Positions 1 to 9,141 of a stretch of DNA of 64,000 nucleotides are shown in pieces. The stretch is taken from NCBI GenBank assembly GCA_900540375.1, contig UQFS01000017.1, positions 7,989-71,988 of the forward strand. Direction: 5' to 3'. Source of the DNA: an uncultured Prevotella sp. (lineage in GTDB: Bacteria; Bacteroidota; Bacteroidia; Bacteroidales; Bacteroidaceae). A program made the position numbers and the translations under genes. The notes beneath the pieces are model-generated. The model worked only from the letters and a program-made list of their open reading frames with translations, ran no database searches and had not been told where the DNA came from. The first letter of the stretch is position 1; the number at the start of each line of letters is the position of its first letter.

Positions 1-7
1 ATTCTCT

Positions 8-511
8 ATGGTTTATATCTCTAAATTACCCTCCAAGCATTTGCGTAAATGGGCATATTCTGGGTTGGGAGCAGAGCTGGGTAAGAATGTTGTGCTAAGA
101 TACCAGACCGAGATTTGGTGTCCCTATAAACTGAAAATAGGTAGAGGTTCTATAGTTGGGTATAACAATCTGTTGGATGCCCGAAATGGAATCGAGATTG
201 GTGAACATGTGAATTTTTCGGCTAACGTATCTGTCTATACGGAGCAGCATGACTATCGGGATATCGATTTTGCCTGTTCAAAGACTGAGAAGAAGATGGT
301 AAGGATTGGCACACGAGCATGGATTGGTCCAAACGTCATCATCCTACCAGGTGTGACAATAGGCGAAGGGGCAGTCTGTGCTGCAGGATGTGTTGTTACC
401 AAAGACGTAGAGCCATTTACAGTGGTAGCCGGCGTGCCGGCAAAGAAGGTGAATGACCGGCCAACGAATTTAAGATATGAGTTTGACGGACGCGAGAGTC
501 GAATTTATTAA
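8..511 (+). CDS. Hexapeptide-repeat (WcaF/WbbJ-type) O-acyltransferase
   Basis: Cytoplasmic left-handed beta-helix acyltransferase (167 aa) that probably O-acetylates a sugar of the surface polysaccharide. Isoleucine/valine-rich hexapeptide repeats run from about residue 40 to 150, with an EQHDY segment (around residue 80) carrying the presumed catalytic His and the WIGPNVIILPGVTIGEGA stretch typical of the acetyl-CoA-binding coils. It begins seven bases inside the window with an open frame upstream, so the true start may lie outside, although family members of this length exist. It is followed 11 bases later by a glycosyltransferase, which places it in the polysaccharide operon. The acceptor sugar cannot be read from sequence. 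A PglD role is unlikely because the PglD N-terminal UDP-sugar domain is absent. Confidence 0.85.
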   Translation: MVYISKLPSKHLRKWAYSGLGAELGKNVVLRYQTEIWCPYKLKIGRGSIVGYNNLLDARNGIEIGEHVNFSANVSVYTEQHDYRDIDFACSKTEKKMVRIGTRAWIGPNVIILPGVTIGEGAVCAAGCVVTKDVEPFTVVAGVPAKKVNDRPTNLRYEFDGRESRIY

Positions 512-522
512 ACAGAACGAAC

Positions 523-1731
523 ATGAAGAAAGTTTTGATTACGATATGCACGCCTACACGCAATAACTATCGAGCTGCCTCTGCATTGCCTTTTCATCTG
601 ATATTGGGTGATTTGCATAATGCGAAATCGGATGAAGCTAAGGTCGATTACACCATTTATTCATTTAATTCCAATCGGCTTTCATCTGAGCAGATACGTG
701 GGGTAGAATGTGAGTTGGGTGCAAGAATCGTCATTATAGAGAAACCCAAGTGGCTGCAATGGATGTTCAGACTACATTTGGTGTTCTTAAGGATTCTGTT
801 TCGTTATCCTTTGATGGCTTATCTGTCATTACCAGATAGTACGATAGATGAGATAAAAGCATCAATGCCAGATACGGTTTGGATTTATGGGGAAGAAATA
901 TCTGGTGTTGCATCAGAATTTAAGGGCTTAAATACTATTATAACGATGCCCGACTGTGAGTCGTTGTTCTATTACAGAATGCTTTCTAAAAGGTTTGTAA
1001 TGCGAAATATTCTGTCGGTGATAAAAAACGGATATGCCTATTATCAGTATTTGTGTTTAGAGAGGGATAAATTTTGTCAGGGAGTGAAGTACCACTTTGT
1101 GGGTTTGGCAGATAGAGACTTCTACAAGAGTATTAATCCTGCAGTTAAGGCTGTATTCTTAAATCACCCACTTTATGACTCGATAGCGTGTGAGAGGTTG
1201 AAAGAACATTTCTCCTCCCCTATTAAGCTGTTAATTGCAGGAAGATACGATTTCTATATGCAAGAGGCAAGCGATGAAACTTTGAAAATGATGGTAGCCT
1301 GTGCAGATGAGATTAAGCAATACTATGCCATTACTTTTTTGGGAAAAGGCTGGGAAGATTGGAATGGTAGGTTGCTTCAGGCTGGTTTTTTGTCGGAGAC
1401 AAAGAGCTGGGTAGAGAATTATGCTGAAGAAGTGGGTTCGCATGACATACAGCTTACACCAATATCTGTAGGTACTGGCACAAAGGGTAAAGTATTGGAC
1501 GCTATTTCCAACGGATTGTTGGAAATAGGCACTGAAGGGGCATTGGAAAATATAGATGTAACCAACGGGGAATCTTGTGTTATATATTCTTCTGTGGATG
1601 AACTGTTGGCAGTCTTGAAAGAGATTCCATTTTGCAAAAGCAAATATGAATTGATAAGAAAAAAGGGATATGCTCAAGTAAGCAGTAGCCATGATAAGTG
1701 CAGGATTGCAAGTTTATTGTTTGCTGAATAA
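523..1731 (+). CDS. GT-B fold glycosyltransferase (GT4-like)
   Basis: A 402-residue protein with a weakly conserved N-terminal half and a C-terminal half matching the donor-binding domain of retaining GT-B enzymes: a strand with LLIAGRYDF around residue 240, a FLGKGWEDW strand, then TPISVGTGTKGKVLDAISNG and an EIGTEGALENI segment that corresponds to the nucleotide-sugar contact region. It probably adds one sugar to the lipid-linked repeat unit on the inner face of the cytoplasmic membrane. Donor and acceptor are unknown. No signal peptide or membrane segment is seen. The DNA is AT-rich compared with the housekeeping genes downstream, as usual for exchangeable polysaccharide genes. Confidence 0.8.
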   Translation: MKKVLITICTPTRNNYRAASALPFHLILGDLHNAKSDEAKVDYTIYSFNSNRLSSEQIRGVECELGARIVIIEKPKWLQWMFRLHLVFLRILFRYPLMAYLSLPDSTIDEIKASMPDTVWIYGEEISGVASEFKGLNTIITMPDCESLFYYRMLSKRFVMRNILSVIKNGYAYYQYLCLERDKFCQGVKYHFVGLADRDFYKSINPAVKAVFLNHPLYDSIACERLKEHFSSPIKLLIAGRYDFYMQEASDETLKMMVACADEIKQYYAITFLGKGWEDWNGRLLQAGFLSETKSWVENYAEEVGSHDIQLTPISVGTGTKGKVLDAISNGLLEIGTEGALENIDVTNGESCVIYSSVDELLAVLKEIPFCKSKYELIRKKGYAQVSSSHDKCRIASLLFAE

Positions 1732-1765
1732 ATAATCATTAATCTAATATCAGTGAATTTAGCTT

Positions 1766-2935
1766 ATGTTTATATATCTATTCGTATTTTTAGTGGCATT
1801 GCTGTTCTACTTTGTCTCGCCCAAGTCAAAGTCTGATTTCTTATTGGCAGGTTTGTTCTGCTATATGGCAGTGTTCGTTGGCTTAGGCGATATGATAGGA
1901 GGGTATGACCGCTATATCTATGGAGATTCATTTGATACAATAGCAAACAATCTTCGCGGGATAGGAAAATTGCAAGACTCTCTTTACCTTGTCAGTGGGT
2001 CTGAATATGGCTATTTCTTATGGGAGGTTATCGTAGCTTGTTTTACTCCCAACAGATATATCTTTATACTGATAACTACACTGCTTGTTTATGCTCTCTA
2101 TTATAGAGCTTTCATAAAGTATATGGAAACCTATCCTTTGCCATGCATCCTGTTTGTTGGTTTCCTGTTTTTCTTCACCATGACTTATTTACGGGCTGTT
2201 ATTGCAGTAGGAATCCTTTGGCAGGGAGTTAAATATATCTGGGAACGGAAGTTGCTGAAATTCAGTCTGGTATTACTTTTGGCCTATTCGTTTCATTCAT
2301 CAGCAATGATTGTACTTCCATTGTATTTTATGCCTCAAAAGAAGCTGTCTAAAAGTGTTGTATTAAAAATGCTTGCTGTTTCGTTGTTAATAGGACTTAC
2401 GCCGATTCCTGTGTCTCTACTCTCGAGTGCTGGGGAGGTAAGTGGGAAATTGGATAGTGGTTTAAGTTATGCATCGCAAGACCAGGGATTTAGAATAGAA
2501 TATGTTTTTGAAGTCTTGTTTATTATTTGGTTTATATTTAAAAACTACAAATACATTAAACTTGATCCCAAAACACTTACTTTCCTTAACATGTCTTTTA
2601 TACTTTGCTGCGTACTTCTCGTATTCATGAGGTTCGGGCAGGGAGGGAGATTTACATGGCCTTTCTTTTTAGGAATATTTTATTTACTCCCAACTTTAGC
2701 ATTAAATAATAGCGGGATGAAATATAAGAAACCAATCCTTATATTTGTCAGTTTCACTTTGTTTTATCGACTCGTGGTTGCTTGGGCTCCATTGAATATT
2801 CCCTATAAGACTTTTTTAGTTGATGGCGAACCTTCTGGTGATGGAAGTGTATATCAATATTATGAATACGATGTGATGTATAGCAAAGATAAATTTTATC
2901 GACCGGCTTTTGAGCCTATTCTGTTAAAAAAATAA
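1766..2935 (+). CDS. EpsG-family membrane protein, probable polysaccharide polymerase (Wzy role)
   Basis: A 389-residue integral membrane protein with roughly ten hydrophobic helices. The N-terminal part with the motif GDMIGGYDRYIYGD after the second helix, a YGYFLWE segment, and a TYLRAVIAVGI helix followed by YSFHSSAMIVLPLYF are characteristic of the EpsG family. EpsG proteins occupy the place of Wzy polymerases in many Firmicutes and Bacteroidota loci, so the likely role is joining repeat units in the periplasmic leaflet. It is the only polymerase candidate here, and no Wzx flippase is seen in the window. The gene is AT-rich, and its 3' end is followed 26 bases later by a GT2 gene. Assignment to EpsG is firm; the polymerase role is inferred. 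Confidence 0.82.
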   Translation: MFIYLFVFLVALLFYFVSPKSKSDFLLAGLFCYMAVFVGLGDMIGGYDRYIYGDSFDTIANNLRGIGKLQDSLYLVSGSEYGYFLWEVIVACFTPNRYIFILITTLLVYALYYRAFIKYMETYPLPCILFVGFLFFFTMTYLRAVIAVGILWQGVKYIWERKLLKFSLVLLLAYSFHSSAMIVLPLYFMPQKKLSKSVVLKMLAVSLLIGLTPIPVSLLSSAGEVSGKLDSGLSYASQDQGFRIEYVFEVLFIIWFIFKNYKYIKLDPKTLTFLNMSFILCCVLLVFMRFGQGGRFTWPFFLGIFYLLPTLALNNSGMKYKKPILIFVSFTLFYRLVVAWAPLNIPYKTFLVDGEPSGDGSVYQYYEYDVMYSKDKFYRPAFEPILLKK

Positions 2936-2961
2936 GGGGGTCTACCATTTTTAGATATATT

Positions 2962-3906
2962 ATGATAGCGATCACTATATTTACTCCGACATATAACAGG
3001 GCTTCTCTACTACCTCGTTTGTTTGAAAGCATCATGCAACAGAACGTGCGCGATATTGAATGGATTATTGTTGATGATGGAAGTACTGATAATACAGAAA
3101 TGGTAGTTAAGGGCTTTCTTGCGCCAGAGTTAGCCACCTTTCCTATAAAATATTACAGAAAGACAAACGGGGGAAAGCACACGGCTATCAATTATGGTGT
3201 AAACAAGGCTCAGGGAGAATTATTTTTCATTGTAGACTCTGACGATATTTTGCCTGCCGGAGCAATTCGGACTGTAAGAAATGTTTGGGATGAAGTAAAA
3301 CATCAGCCAGAGTATGGTGGAGTATGTGGGTTAGATGGAAATATGAAGACAGGAACTATCATTGGTTCCGGCATCCCGAATGATTCGCAATCATCTACAA
3401 TGAGTTTGGCAGATGGCAGCCATATAAGATATATTGATGGCAATAATATGGCTATTAGATTTGGCAGGGGAGTGGCAGGCGATATGAAGGAAATATATAG
3501 GACTTCTGTGCTAAAGGAATTTCCATTCCCGGAAATTCCCAATGAGCGGTTCTGCCCGGAAGTTCTTGTATGGAATAGGATAGGAACAAAGTATAAACTG
3601 CGATACTTTCATCACGTAATATATCTTGCGGAGTACCAGGTGAATGGTGTCACCGCTGGTATAACTAAAGCCAGGAGGAATAGTCCTATTGCCACGATGA
3701 TGACTTATCAAGAGATGACAGAGTATGATATTCCGTTTAAATGGAAGGTTCGGTCGGCTATTAATTATTGGAGATTTGGGGTATGCGCATTTAAAAGGTT
3801 AAAATTTAAAATCGGTAGTCCTACTATTCATGCTAAATGGTTTATATTTATTCCTGTTGGTATAATCTATTATTTCATAGATACATATCGCTTAAGAGGT
3901 AAATGA
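2962..3906 (+). CDS. Family 2 glycosyltransferase
   Basis: A 314-residue GT-A enzyme. The N-terminus TIFTPTYNRASLLPRLFESI, the nucleotide-binding VDDGSTDNTE (near residue 40) and the metal-binding DSDD (near residue 93) are standard GT2 motifs. The order GGKHTAINYG between them is a variant common in capsule GT2 enzymes. The C-terminus ends with a short hydrophobic stretch (WFIFIPVGIIYYFID) that may tether it to the inner membrane. The stop codon overlaps the start of the next GT2 by four bases (ATGA), indicating translational coupling. Sugar specificity is not predictable. Confidence 0.9.
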   Translation: MIAITIFTPTYNRASLLPRLFESIMQQNVRDIEWIIVDDGSTDNTEMVVKGFLAPELATFPIKYYRKTNGGKHTAINYGVNKAQGELFFIVDSDDILPAGAIRTVRNVWDEVKHQPEYGGVCGLDGNMKTGTIIGSGIPNDSQSSTMSLADGSHIRYIDGNNMAIRFGRGVAGDMKEIYRTSVLKEFPFPEIPNERFCPEVLVWNRIGTKYKLRYFHHVIYLAEYQVNGVTAGITKARRNSPIATMMTYQEMTEYDIPFKWKVRSAINYWRFGVCAFKRLKFKIGSPTIHAKWFIFIPVGIIYYFIDTYRLRGK

Positions 3907-4865
3907 GAAGAAATATGGAGAAAGTATCTGTTATAGTACCTGTTTTTAATGCTAAGCCATATTTAAATGACTGTATAGAAAGTATAAAGAGGCAGACTTA
4001 TCAGAATTTAGAAATTATACTTGTAGACGATGGCAGTAGCGATGGCTCTGGTGAACTTGCAGAAGAGTTGAGTAATGGCAGTCAGAACATTAAGACTGTT
4101 CGTAAACCCAATGGCGGTGTTGTTTCCGCAAGAAGGTTAGGTTTGCATCATGCCACAGGGCAATGGGTGTCTTTTGTAGATGCAGATGACACACTTCCCG
4201 ATGATTCTATTAGTAGCCTAATGGAATGCACAGATGGAACGGAAATGGTTGTAGGTTGTTTTACAACGCCTGGCCAATTAAAGTCTTTGAGTTTAGAAGA
4301 GTCGAAGCATGCGGTCCTTACAGGGAAAGGTATAGAACCAAGTCCATGGGGAAAGCTTTTTAAACGGTCTATTTTAGATGATCGTGTATTTGATATACCC
4401 CGCCATATAAAGTATGGTGAGGATATGTTGATGAATATAAGAATCGTATTCTCTCTTACACAACCACCTCGATTTGTCAACAAAATCGTTTATAATTATC
4501 AGTGTCATAATTTCAGCGTCTCTCACGTCACGGCTAAGAATCTGGATTACGAGTATGAATATGATAGGCATCGGATTATATCTATATCTCCAAATGAGAT
4601 AGACAAATATATGGGAGATATTTTGTGGATCAGGATAAATGGGATTGCGGGAATTGCTATTTCTTGTGCTTCTGAAATTGCAAGAAAAGCACATCCTTAT
4701 TTTAAGATAGTTCAAGCAGATATGGATAAGTATCAGTATAAAATGAACCTAAAGGAACGTATTATCATGCAATCGCATAATACCTTTATTATCAAAATAC
4801 TGGGTTACTTCCTTACTTTGAGAAACGGGATTATTTATAGAATGAAAGAGTTTCATATAATTTGA
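3903..4865 (+). CDS. Family 2 glycosyltransferase
   Basis: A 320-residue GT-A glycosyltransferase. VSVIVPVFNAKPYLNDCIES near the N-terminus, ILVDDGSSDGSGEL, and FVDADDTLP (around residue 94) give the full GT2 signature, followed by the GEDMLMN segment often seen in capsule enzymes that use UDP-Glc, UDP-Gal or HexNAc donors. The first ATG overlaps the preceding stop by four bases; an internal ATG at 3915 (residue 5) would begin at MEKVSVIVP and is an equally good start. It belongs to the polysaccharide operon and probably extends the repeat unit. Confidence 0.9.
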   Translation: MRRNMEKVSVIVPVFNAKPYLNDCIESIKRQTYQNLEIILVDDGSSDGSGELAEELSNGSQNIKTVRKPNGGVVSARRLGLHHATGQWVSFVDADDTLPDDSISSLMECTDGTEMVVGCFTTPGQLKSLSLEESKHAVLTGKGIEPSPWGKLFKRSILDDRVFDIPRHIKYGEDMLMNIRIVFSLTQPPRFVNKIVYNYQCHNFSVSHVTAKNLDYEYEYDRHRIISISPNEIDKYMGDILWIRINGIAGIAISCASEIARKAHPYFKIVQADMDKYQYKMNLKERIIMQSHNTFIIKILGYFLTLRNGIIYRMKEFHII

Positions 4866-4875
4866 TTGATGAATA

Positions 4876-5928
4876 ATGATTGCTATAGATCCAAGATCCA
4901 GATATAACTATACAGGCTATTATATTCTGGGTTTAAGAAAATTATTTCCACGCGCTGTGATAAAATTTGATATAAGACCTTTCCCTAAGGACATGTTATC
5001 TCACTATCGTGATAATAATAGTTGCTTGGCAATTATGATTGATGGATTTAAGTTTTTTATCGATGCGGATGATAAACTGAAGATAGATAGTTCTGCATAC
5101 CAATGGTGTGATGTTTATGGGAAAATCAATGTTACATCTAAAGAATTGGTAGAATTCCCCAAGATGGTTTCCATAGGTCCAAGCTTTGGAGTGACAATTG
5201 ATTCACGGTTCTGCATTATATTAGCTTGTATTCGTAATTTTATAAGTCTTAGGCATTATTCGGACCTTACATTTAAAGCCTATTTGAAAGATTATATTTA
5301 TAGTTTTGTTAGAAGAAGGCCTGTCACATTATATGAAAGAAAGATAGCAGTAAAGCATAATTACATATTTCATGCAAGCACATTGTGGTATGGTGACTTT
5401 ACAGCGGAAAATACGAACATGTTTCGTGGAGAATTCCTGAAGGCATGCCAAAAGGCGGGATTGATTATAGAAGGAGGCTTGTTTTATGTAGAGGGGCCTG
5501 CTGTATTGGCTGAAATGCCAGACTATCCCAAGTATAAGGAGATTTACAAAGATTTTATCTACGACAAGAGGTTGTCGATGGACTATTATATTCGCAAGAC
5601 CAAAGAGAGTGTACTGGTATTCAATACGCCCAGTGTATGCGAATGTCACGGATGGAAGCTGGCAGAATATCTGTGCATGGGCAAAGCGATTATTTCTACA
5701 CCGTTGACTCGCGTGATGCCCGGTGAGGGATTGATTCATGGGGTTAATGTACATTTCGTGAAAACGCCAGAGGAGATATACGATGCCGTTGTAAAGATCA
5801 ATACTGATGAAAGCTATCGCAAGAAACTAGAGAAAGGGGCCAGGGAATATTACGAGAAATGGCTGGCACCCGAGGTGGTAACCAAAAGGATTCTTGATAG
5901 AGCCTTTGAATATGGTAACGTGGAATAG
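4876..5928 (+). CDS. Glycosyltransferase-like protein, GT-B C-terminal half
   Basis: A 350-residue protein lacking a recognisable N-terminal motif. It contains a C-terminal segment typical of GT-B enzymes: SVCECHGWKLAEYLCMGKAI followed by ISTPLTRVMPGEGLIHG, corresponding to the E-x7-E-like donor-site helix, then a helical tail (VKINTDESYRKKLEKGAREYY). The middle contains an arginine-rich stretch (SFVRRRPVTLYERK). It is probably a repeat-unit glycosyltransferase, but the unusual N-terminal half makes the exact family uncertain. It lies 10 bases after a GT2 gene in the same AT-rich part of the polysaccharide operon. Confidence 0.68.
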   Translation: MIAIDPRSRYNYTGYYILGLRKLFPRAVIKFDIRPFPKDMLSHYRDNNSCLAIMIDGFKFFIDADDKLKIDSSAYQWCDVYGKINVTSKELVEFPKMVSIGPSFGVTIDSRFCIILACIRNFISLRHYSDLTFKAYLKDYIYSFVRRRPVTLYERKIAVKHNYIFHASTLWYGDFTAENTNMFRGEFLKACQKAGLIIEGGLFYVEGPAVLAEMPDYPKYKEIYKDFIYDKRLSMDYYIRKTKESVLVFNTPSVCECHGWKLAEYLCMGKAIISTPLTRVMPGEGLIHGVNVHFVKTPEEIYDAVVKINTDESYRKKLEKGAREYYEKWLAPEVVTKRILDRAFEYGNVE

Positions 5929-6016
5929 TTTAGTAGTGATTTGTTTACTGTCAATAAATAAAATCGGTTGGATTTGTTTGCCGGCAATAAATAAGTCGAA
6001 AATATATTAGACGATT

Positions 6017-7084
6017 ATGAAGATTCTTCAGGTGATAACATCGTTGTGCACGGGCGGAGCAGAGAGTCTGCTTTCTGACCTTGTACCCTTGATGAATAGG
6101 GATGGAAATCAGGTTGATGTGCTGGTATTTGACGGAGAGGAGACTCCCTTCATGCATAAGCTGCAAGAGAGGGGCGTGCGCGTGATGAGCCTCAGTGAGA
6201 ATACCAATGTCTATCGGTTGGGTAATATCCGGAAGCTGATGCCGATCATCAAGCAATACGATATTGTGCATACCCACAACACTGCTTGTCAAATGTATGT
6301 GGCTTTAGCCAAGAAACTGTCGGGGGCGCAGTGCAAGCTGGCGACCACGGAGCATAGTACAGATAACAGGCGTCGGCATCTGTGGTGGTTCAAACTGTTG
6401 GACTTGTGGATGTATCGTCAATATCAAGCTATCATTGCCATCTCTGAAGAGGCCAAAGTACTGTTGGAGGACTATACCAACCGCCAATTTCCAGTCACGG
6501 CCATAGCCAATGGTATCAACGTGGATACCTTCTTCTCTGCCGCTCCTTATGAGGAGATGAAGAGCGAGGGACAGAAAGTAATTATCATGGTGGCCGCTTT
6601 CCGGCCAGGGAAAGAGCAGGATACGCTTATCAGATGCATGAAAATTTTACCTCAAGACTATCAACTCTGGCTTGTGGGTGACGGCGTCCGCAGGCAGGAG
6701 TGTGAGCAACTGGCCCGTCAGCTTGGTGTGGACGAGCGAGTGAAGTTTTGGGGTGTTCGTACCGATGTGCCCCGTTTGCTGAAGACCGCCGACGTGGTGG
6801 TGATGTCCACCCATTATGAGGGAATGTCACTCTCTAATATTGAGGGTATGGCTTCCGGAAATCCGTTCTTGGCAAGCAATGTGAAAGGCATTAGGGAAAT
6901 CACAAAGGGAGCAGGTGTGATGTTCGAAGAAGATAGCGACAAGCAGTTGGCAGAGATTATCCTGCAGCTGATGATCGATAAGGCTTATCGCGATAAGGTC
7001 GTGAACAGATGTCTTAACCGTGCGAAAGAATATGATGTGAGTAAGACGGCCGAGAGGTATCTAACTGTCTACCACTCGCTCTGA
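6017..7084 (+). CDS. Family 4 glycosyltransferase
   Basis: A 355-residue retaining GT-B enzyme. The N-terminal Rossmann half opens MKILQVITSLCTGGAESLLS, with the GGAE loop typical of GT4. A HTHN segment sits near residue 86. The C-terminal half has MVAAFRPGKEQDTLIRCMK, LVGDGVRRQECEQLA and the E-x7-E donor motif in HYEGMSLSNIEGMASGNPF. It acts in the cytoplasm on a lipid-linked acceptor. Base composition rises toward that of the core genome from this gene onward, so a boundary between differently sourced blocks may lie near 5.9-6.0 kb, in the 88-base gap before this gene. Confidence 0.93.
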   Translation: MKILQVITSLCTGGAESLLSDLVPLMNRDGNQVDVLVFDGEETPFMHKLQERGVRVMSLSENTNVYRLGNIRKLMPIIKQYDIVHTHNTACQMYVALAKKLSGAQCKLATTEHSTDNRRRHLWWFKLLDLWMYRQYQAIIAISEEAKVLLEDYTNRQFPVTAIANGINVDTFFSAAPYEEMKSEGQKVIIMVAAFRPGKEQDTLIRCMKILPQDYQLWLVGDGVRRQECEQLARQLGVDERVKFWGVRTDVPRLLKTADVVVMSTHYEGMSLSNIEGMASGNPFLASNVKGIREITKGAGVMFEEDSDKQLAEIILQLMIDKAYRDKVVNRCLNRAKEYDVSKTAERYLTVYHSL

Positions 7085-7130
7085 AAATATTTATGGAGAA
7101 AAAAGAGAATGACGGCAACATAAACACGAG

Positions 7131-8267
7131 ATGAAAAAGAAGAAACTTATCAAGGTATCCACTGTTCCCATGTCGTTGGATAGCTTCTGCCGTGGCCAGT
7201 TGCAGATGCTTTCACAATATTATGATGTAGTGGCGGTGTCGTCGCCTGAACCGGAACTGAAGATGATCGCCGAGAGGGAAGGGGTGCGGACCATAGCTGT
7301 GCCGATGGAGCGCCATATCTCCCTCTTCAAGGATTTGCGCTCGCTATGGCAGATGGTGCGTGTGTTTCGCAGGGAGAAACCTGATATCGTGCATTCCATG
7401 ACCCCCAAGGCCGGGCTCATCTCCATGATTGCAGCCTGGATATGCCGTGTGCCGGTGAGGATGCACACCTATACGGGTCTCGTGTTCCCCACGGCCACCG
7501 GACTGATGAAGCAGATTCTCATCCTCACCGATCGTATTCTCTGCTTCTGTGCCACGGACATCAATCCCGAAAGTTTGGGTGTGAAAGAGGATTTGCAACG
7601 ATACCATATCACCAAGAAACCCCTGCGGCTGATAGCCAACGGCAACGTCCGAGGTGTGGACATGAGCTACTACGATTGCACACCGGAGGTGATGGCCAAG
7701 GCTGGGCCGCTTCGCAAGTCCGATGTCTTCACCTTCTGCTTTGTGGGGCGTCTCGTGGGTGACAAGGGTATCAATGAACTCGTAGAGGCTTTCGACCGCC
7801 TGTATCGGGAGATTCCTGCTACACGGCTGTTGCTTGTGGGACCTTACGAGAACGCCCTCGACCCGCTGAAGGCAGAGACTGATGAGCGAATCCGAAAGGG
7901 AGATGGCATCGAGACTGTGGGCAGTCAGAAGGACCCGCGGCCTTACTATGCCACCTCCGACGCCTTAGCTTTCCCGTCCTATCGGGAAGGAATGCCCAAC
8001 GTGGTGCTCGAAGCCGGTGCCTTAGGCCTGCCCTCTATAGTGACGGATATCAATGGCAGCCGCGAGATTATCCGCCAGGGCTATAACGGAGTGATTATCC
8101 CACCGCATGACGCTAACGCTTTGTATCAGGCCATGCACGACTTTACTGTTAATAGGGATGAAACCGCAAGACTGGCCGCTAATGCCCGCAAGAACATTGC
8201 CGACCGCTATGAGCAGCAGATGATCTGGCAGGCACTGCTGGCAGAATACAGAAGATTGGAGAAATAG
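7131..8267 (+). CDS. Family 4 glycosyltransferase, PglA/CapM-like
   Basis: A 378-residue GT-B enzyme. The N-terminus (KVSTVPMSLDSFCRGQLQML), the HSMTPKAGLI loop and the MHTYTGLVFPT segment resemble PglA-type enzymes, which add the second sugar (often HexNAc) to the undecaprenyl-linked initiating sugar. The C-terminal domain has FVGRLVGDKGINELVEAF, LLVGPYE and the donor motif FPSYREGMPNVVLEAGALG. It lies next to the initiating phosphoglycosyltransferase block, which fits a second-step role. That role is inferred from similarity and gene order, not demonstrated. The acceptor specificity is unknown. Confidence 0.93.
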   Translation: MKKKKLIKVSTVPMSLDSFCRGQLQMLSQYYDVVAVSSPEPELKMIAEREGVRTIAVPMERHISLFKDLRSLWQMVRVFRREKPDIVHSMTPKAGLISMIAAWICRVPVRMHTYTGLVFPTATGLMKQILILTDRILCFCATDINPESLGVKEDLQRYHITKKPLRLIANGNVRGVDMSYYDCTPEVMAKAGPLRKSDVFTFCFVGRLVGDKGINELVEAFDRLYREIPATRLLLVGPYENALDPLKAETDERIRKGDGIETVGSQKDPRPYYATSDALAFPSYREGMPNVVLEAGALGLPSIVTDINGSREIIRQGYNGVIIPPHDANALYQAMHDFTVNRDETARLAANARKNIADRYEQQMIWQALLAEYRRLEK

Positions 8268-8384
8268 CCAAGAGTAAATAGTCTACGTATACTTTTAGCC
8301 AAGTTCCTGTTTACGGGAAAAATCTGTGGGGTAATAAAAAAGAAAAGATGATTCTAATCTTATAGAAATTTAATTGACAAAGAT

Positions 8385-9140
8385 ATGAGTAAAAAAGTAG
8401 TAGTAGGTGCGACTGGAAATTTAGGCGCGCCTGTCAGTGTAAAGCTGAAGGCCGATGGCTATGATGTAGTAGCTGTAGGTGGAAGAAAGAATGACAAAGG
8501 ATTTTTTCAGGAGAGAGGGATAAGCTATTATTCTGTCAATATCAAGGACAAGGACTCCATCTATGCCATTGCGAAGAATGCTGCTGTAGACCTGATAGAG
8601 CATTGTCATGCCACATATGGTTTCCAGCGTTTTATCCTTCGCTTTTTCACCATCTATGAGTATCATCCCAATCCCTACCATTATGCCAACTTTAAGCGTC
8701 GTATGATGTCTTTCCGGATGTTGATGGACAGAGCGATGAAAAATCTGCCGATAGAAATTTGGGGCGACTGCACGAAGAGAAAGGAAATGGTGTATATCAA
8801 GGATTTCGTACAGCTTGTGTCCAACTGTGTGGCTTCTGGTATCGAGGGCGGTACCTATAATGTAGGAAATGGCTGGCAATTATCACTTGATGAGCAAATC
8901 AAGGGTATTGTGGAAGTGTTCTCACCTAAAGACAATCCGTCTAAGATCATTTATATGAAGGACAAGCCCGATCCATTGGAGAATGCCTTTGATGCATCCA
9001 AGACATTTAAGGAGTTGAACTGGCAGCCCAAATATTCCTATTTGGATCAACTGCGTGATTTCAAGAAAGAGATGGCAGAGAACCCTTATGAGAAGTTGTG
9101 GGGTAAGCCCGAGGACTATCATCTAAGTGACAAACGATAG
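8385..9140 (+). CDS. NAD-dependent sugar epimerase/dehydratase with an internal deletion
   Basis: An extended short-chain dehydrogenase of 251 residues; relatives are usually about 310-330. The dinucleotide loop GATGNLG (residues 8-14) is present, as are the catalytic YAIAK (YxxxK, residues 60-64) and the C-terminal substrate region with LPIEIWGD and GGTYNVGNG. The YxxxK motif normally lies some 70-90 residues further from the N-terminus, so the middle strands and helices with the catalytic Ser/Thr region appear to be missing between about residues 56 and 60. The frame is kept. The product is probably inactive or altered, and could be scored as a pseudogene. A 117-base gap with no visible feature precedes it. 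Confidence 0.75.
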   Translation: MSKKVVVGATGNLGAPVSVKLKADGYDVVAVGGRKNDKGFFQERGISYYSVNIKDKDSIYAIAKNAAVDLIEHCHATYGFQRFILRFFTIYEYHPNPYHYANFKRRMMSFRMLMDRAMKNLPIEIWGDCTKRKEMVYIKDFVQLVSNCVASGIEGGTYNVGNGWQLSLDEQIKGIVEVFSPKDNPSKIIYMKDKPDPLENAFDASKTFKELNWQPKYSYLDQLRDFKKEMAENPYEKLWGKPEDYHLSDKR

Positions 9141-9141
9141 T

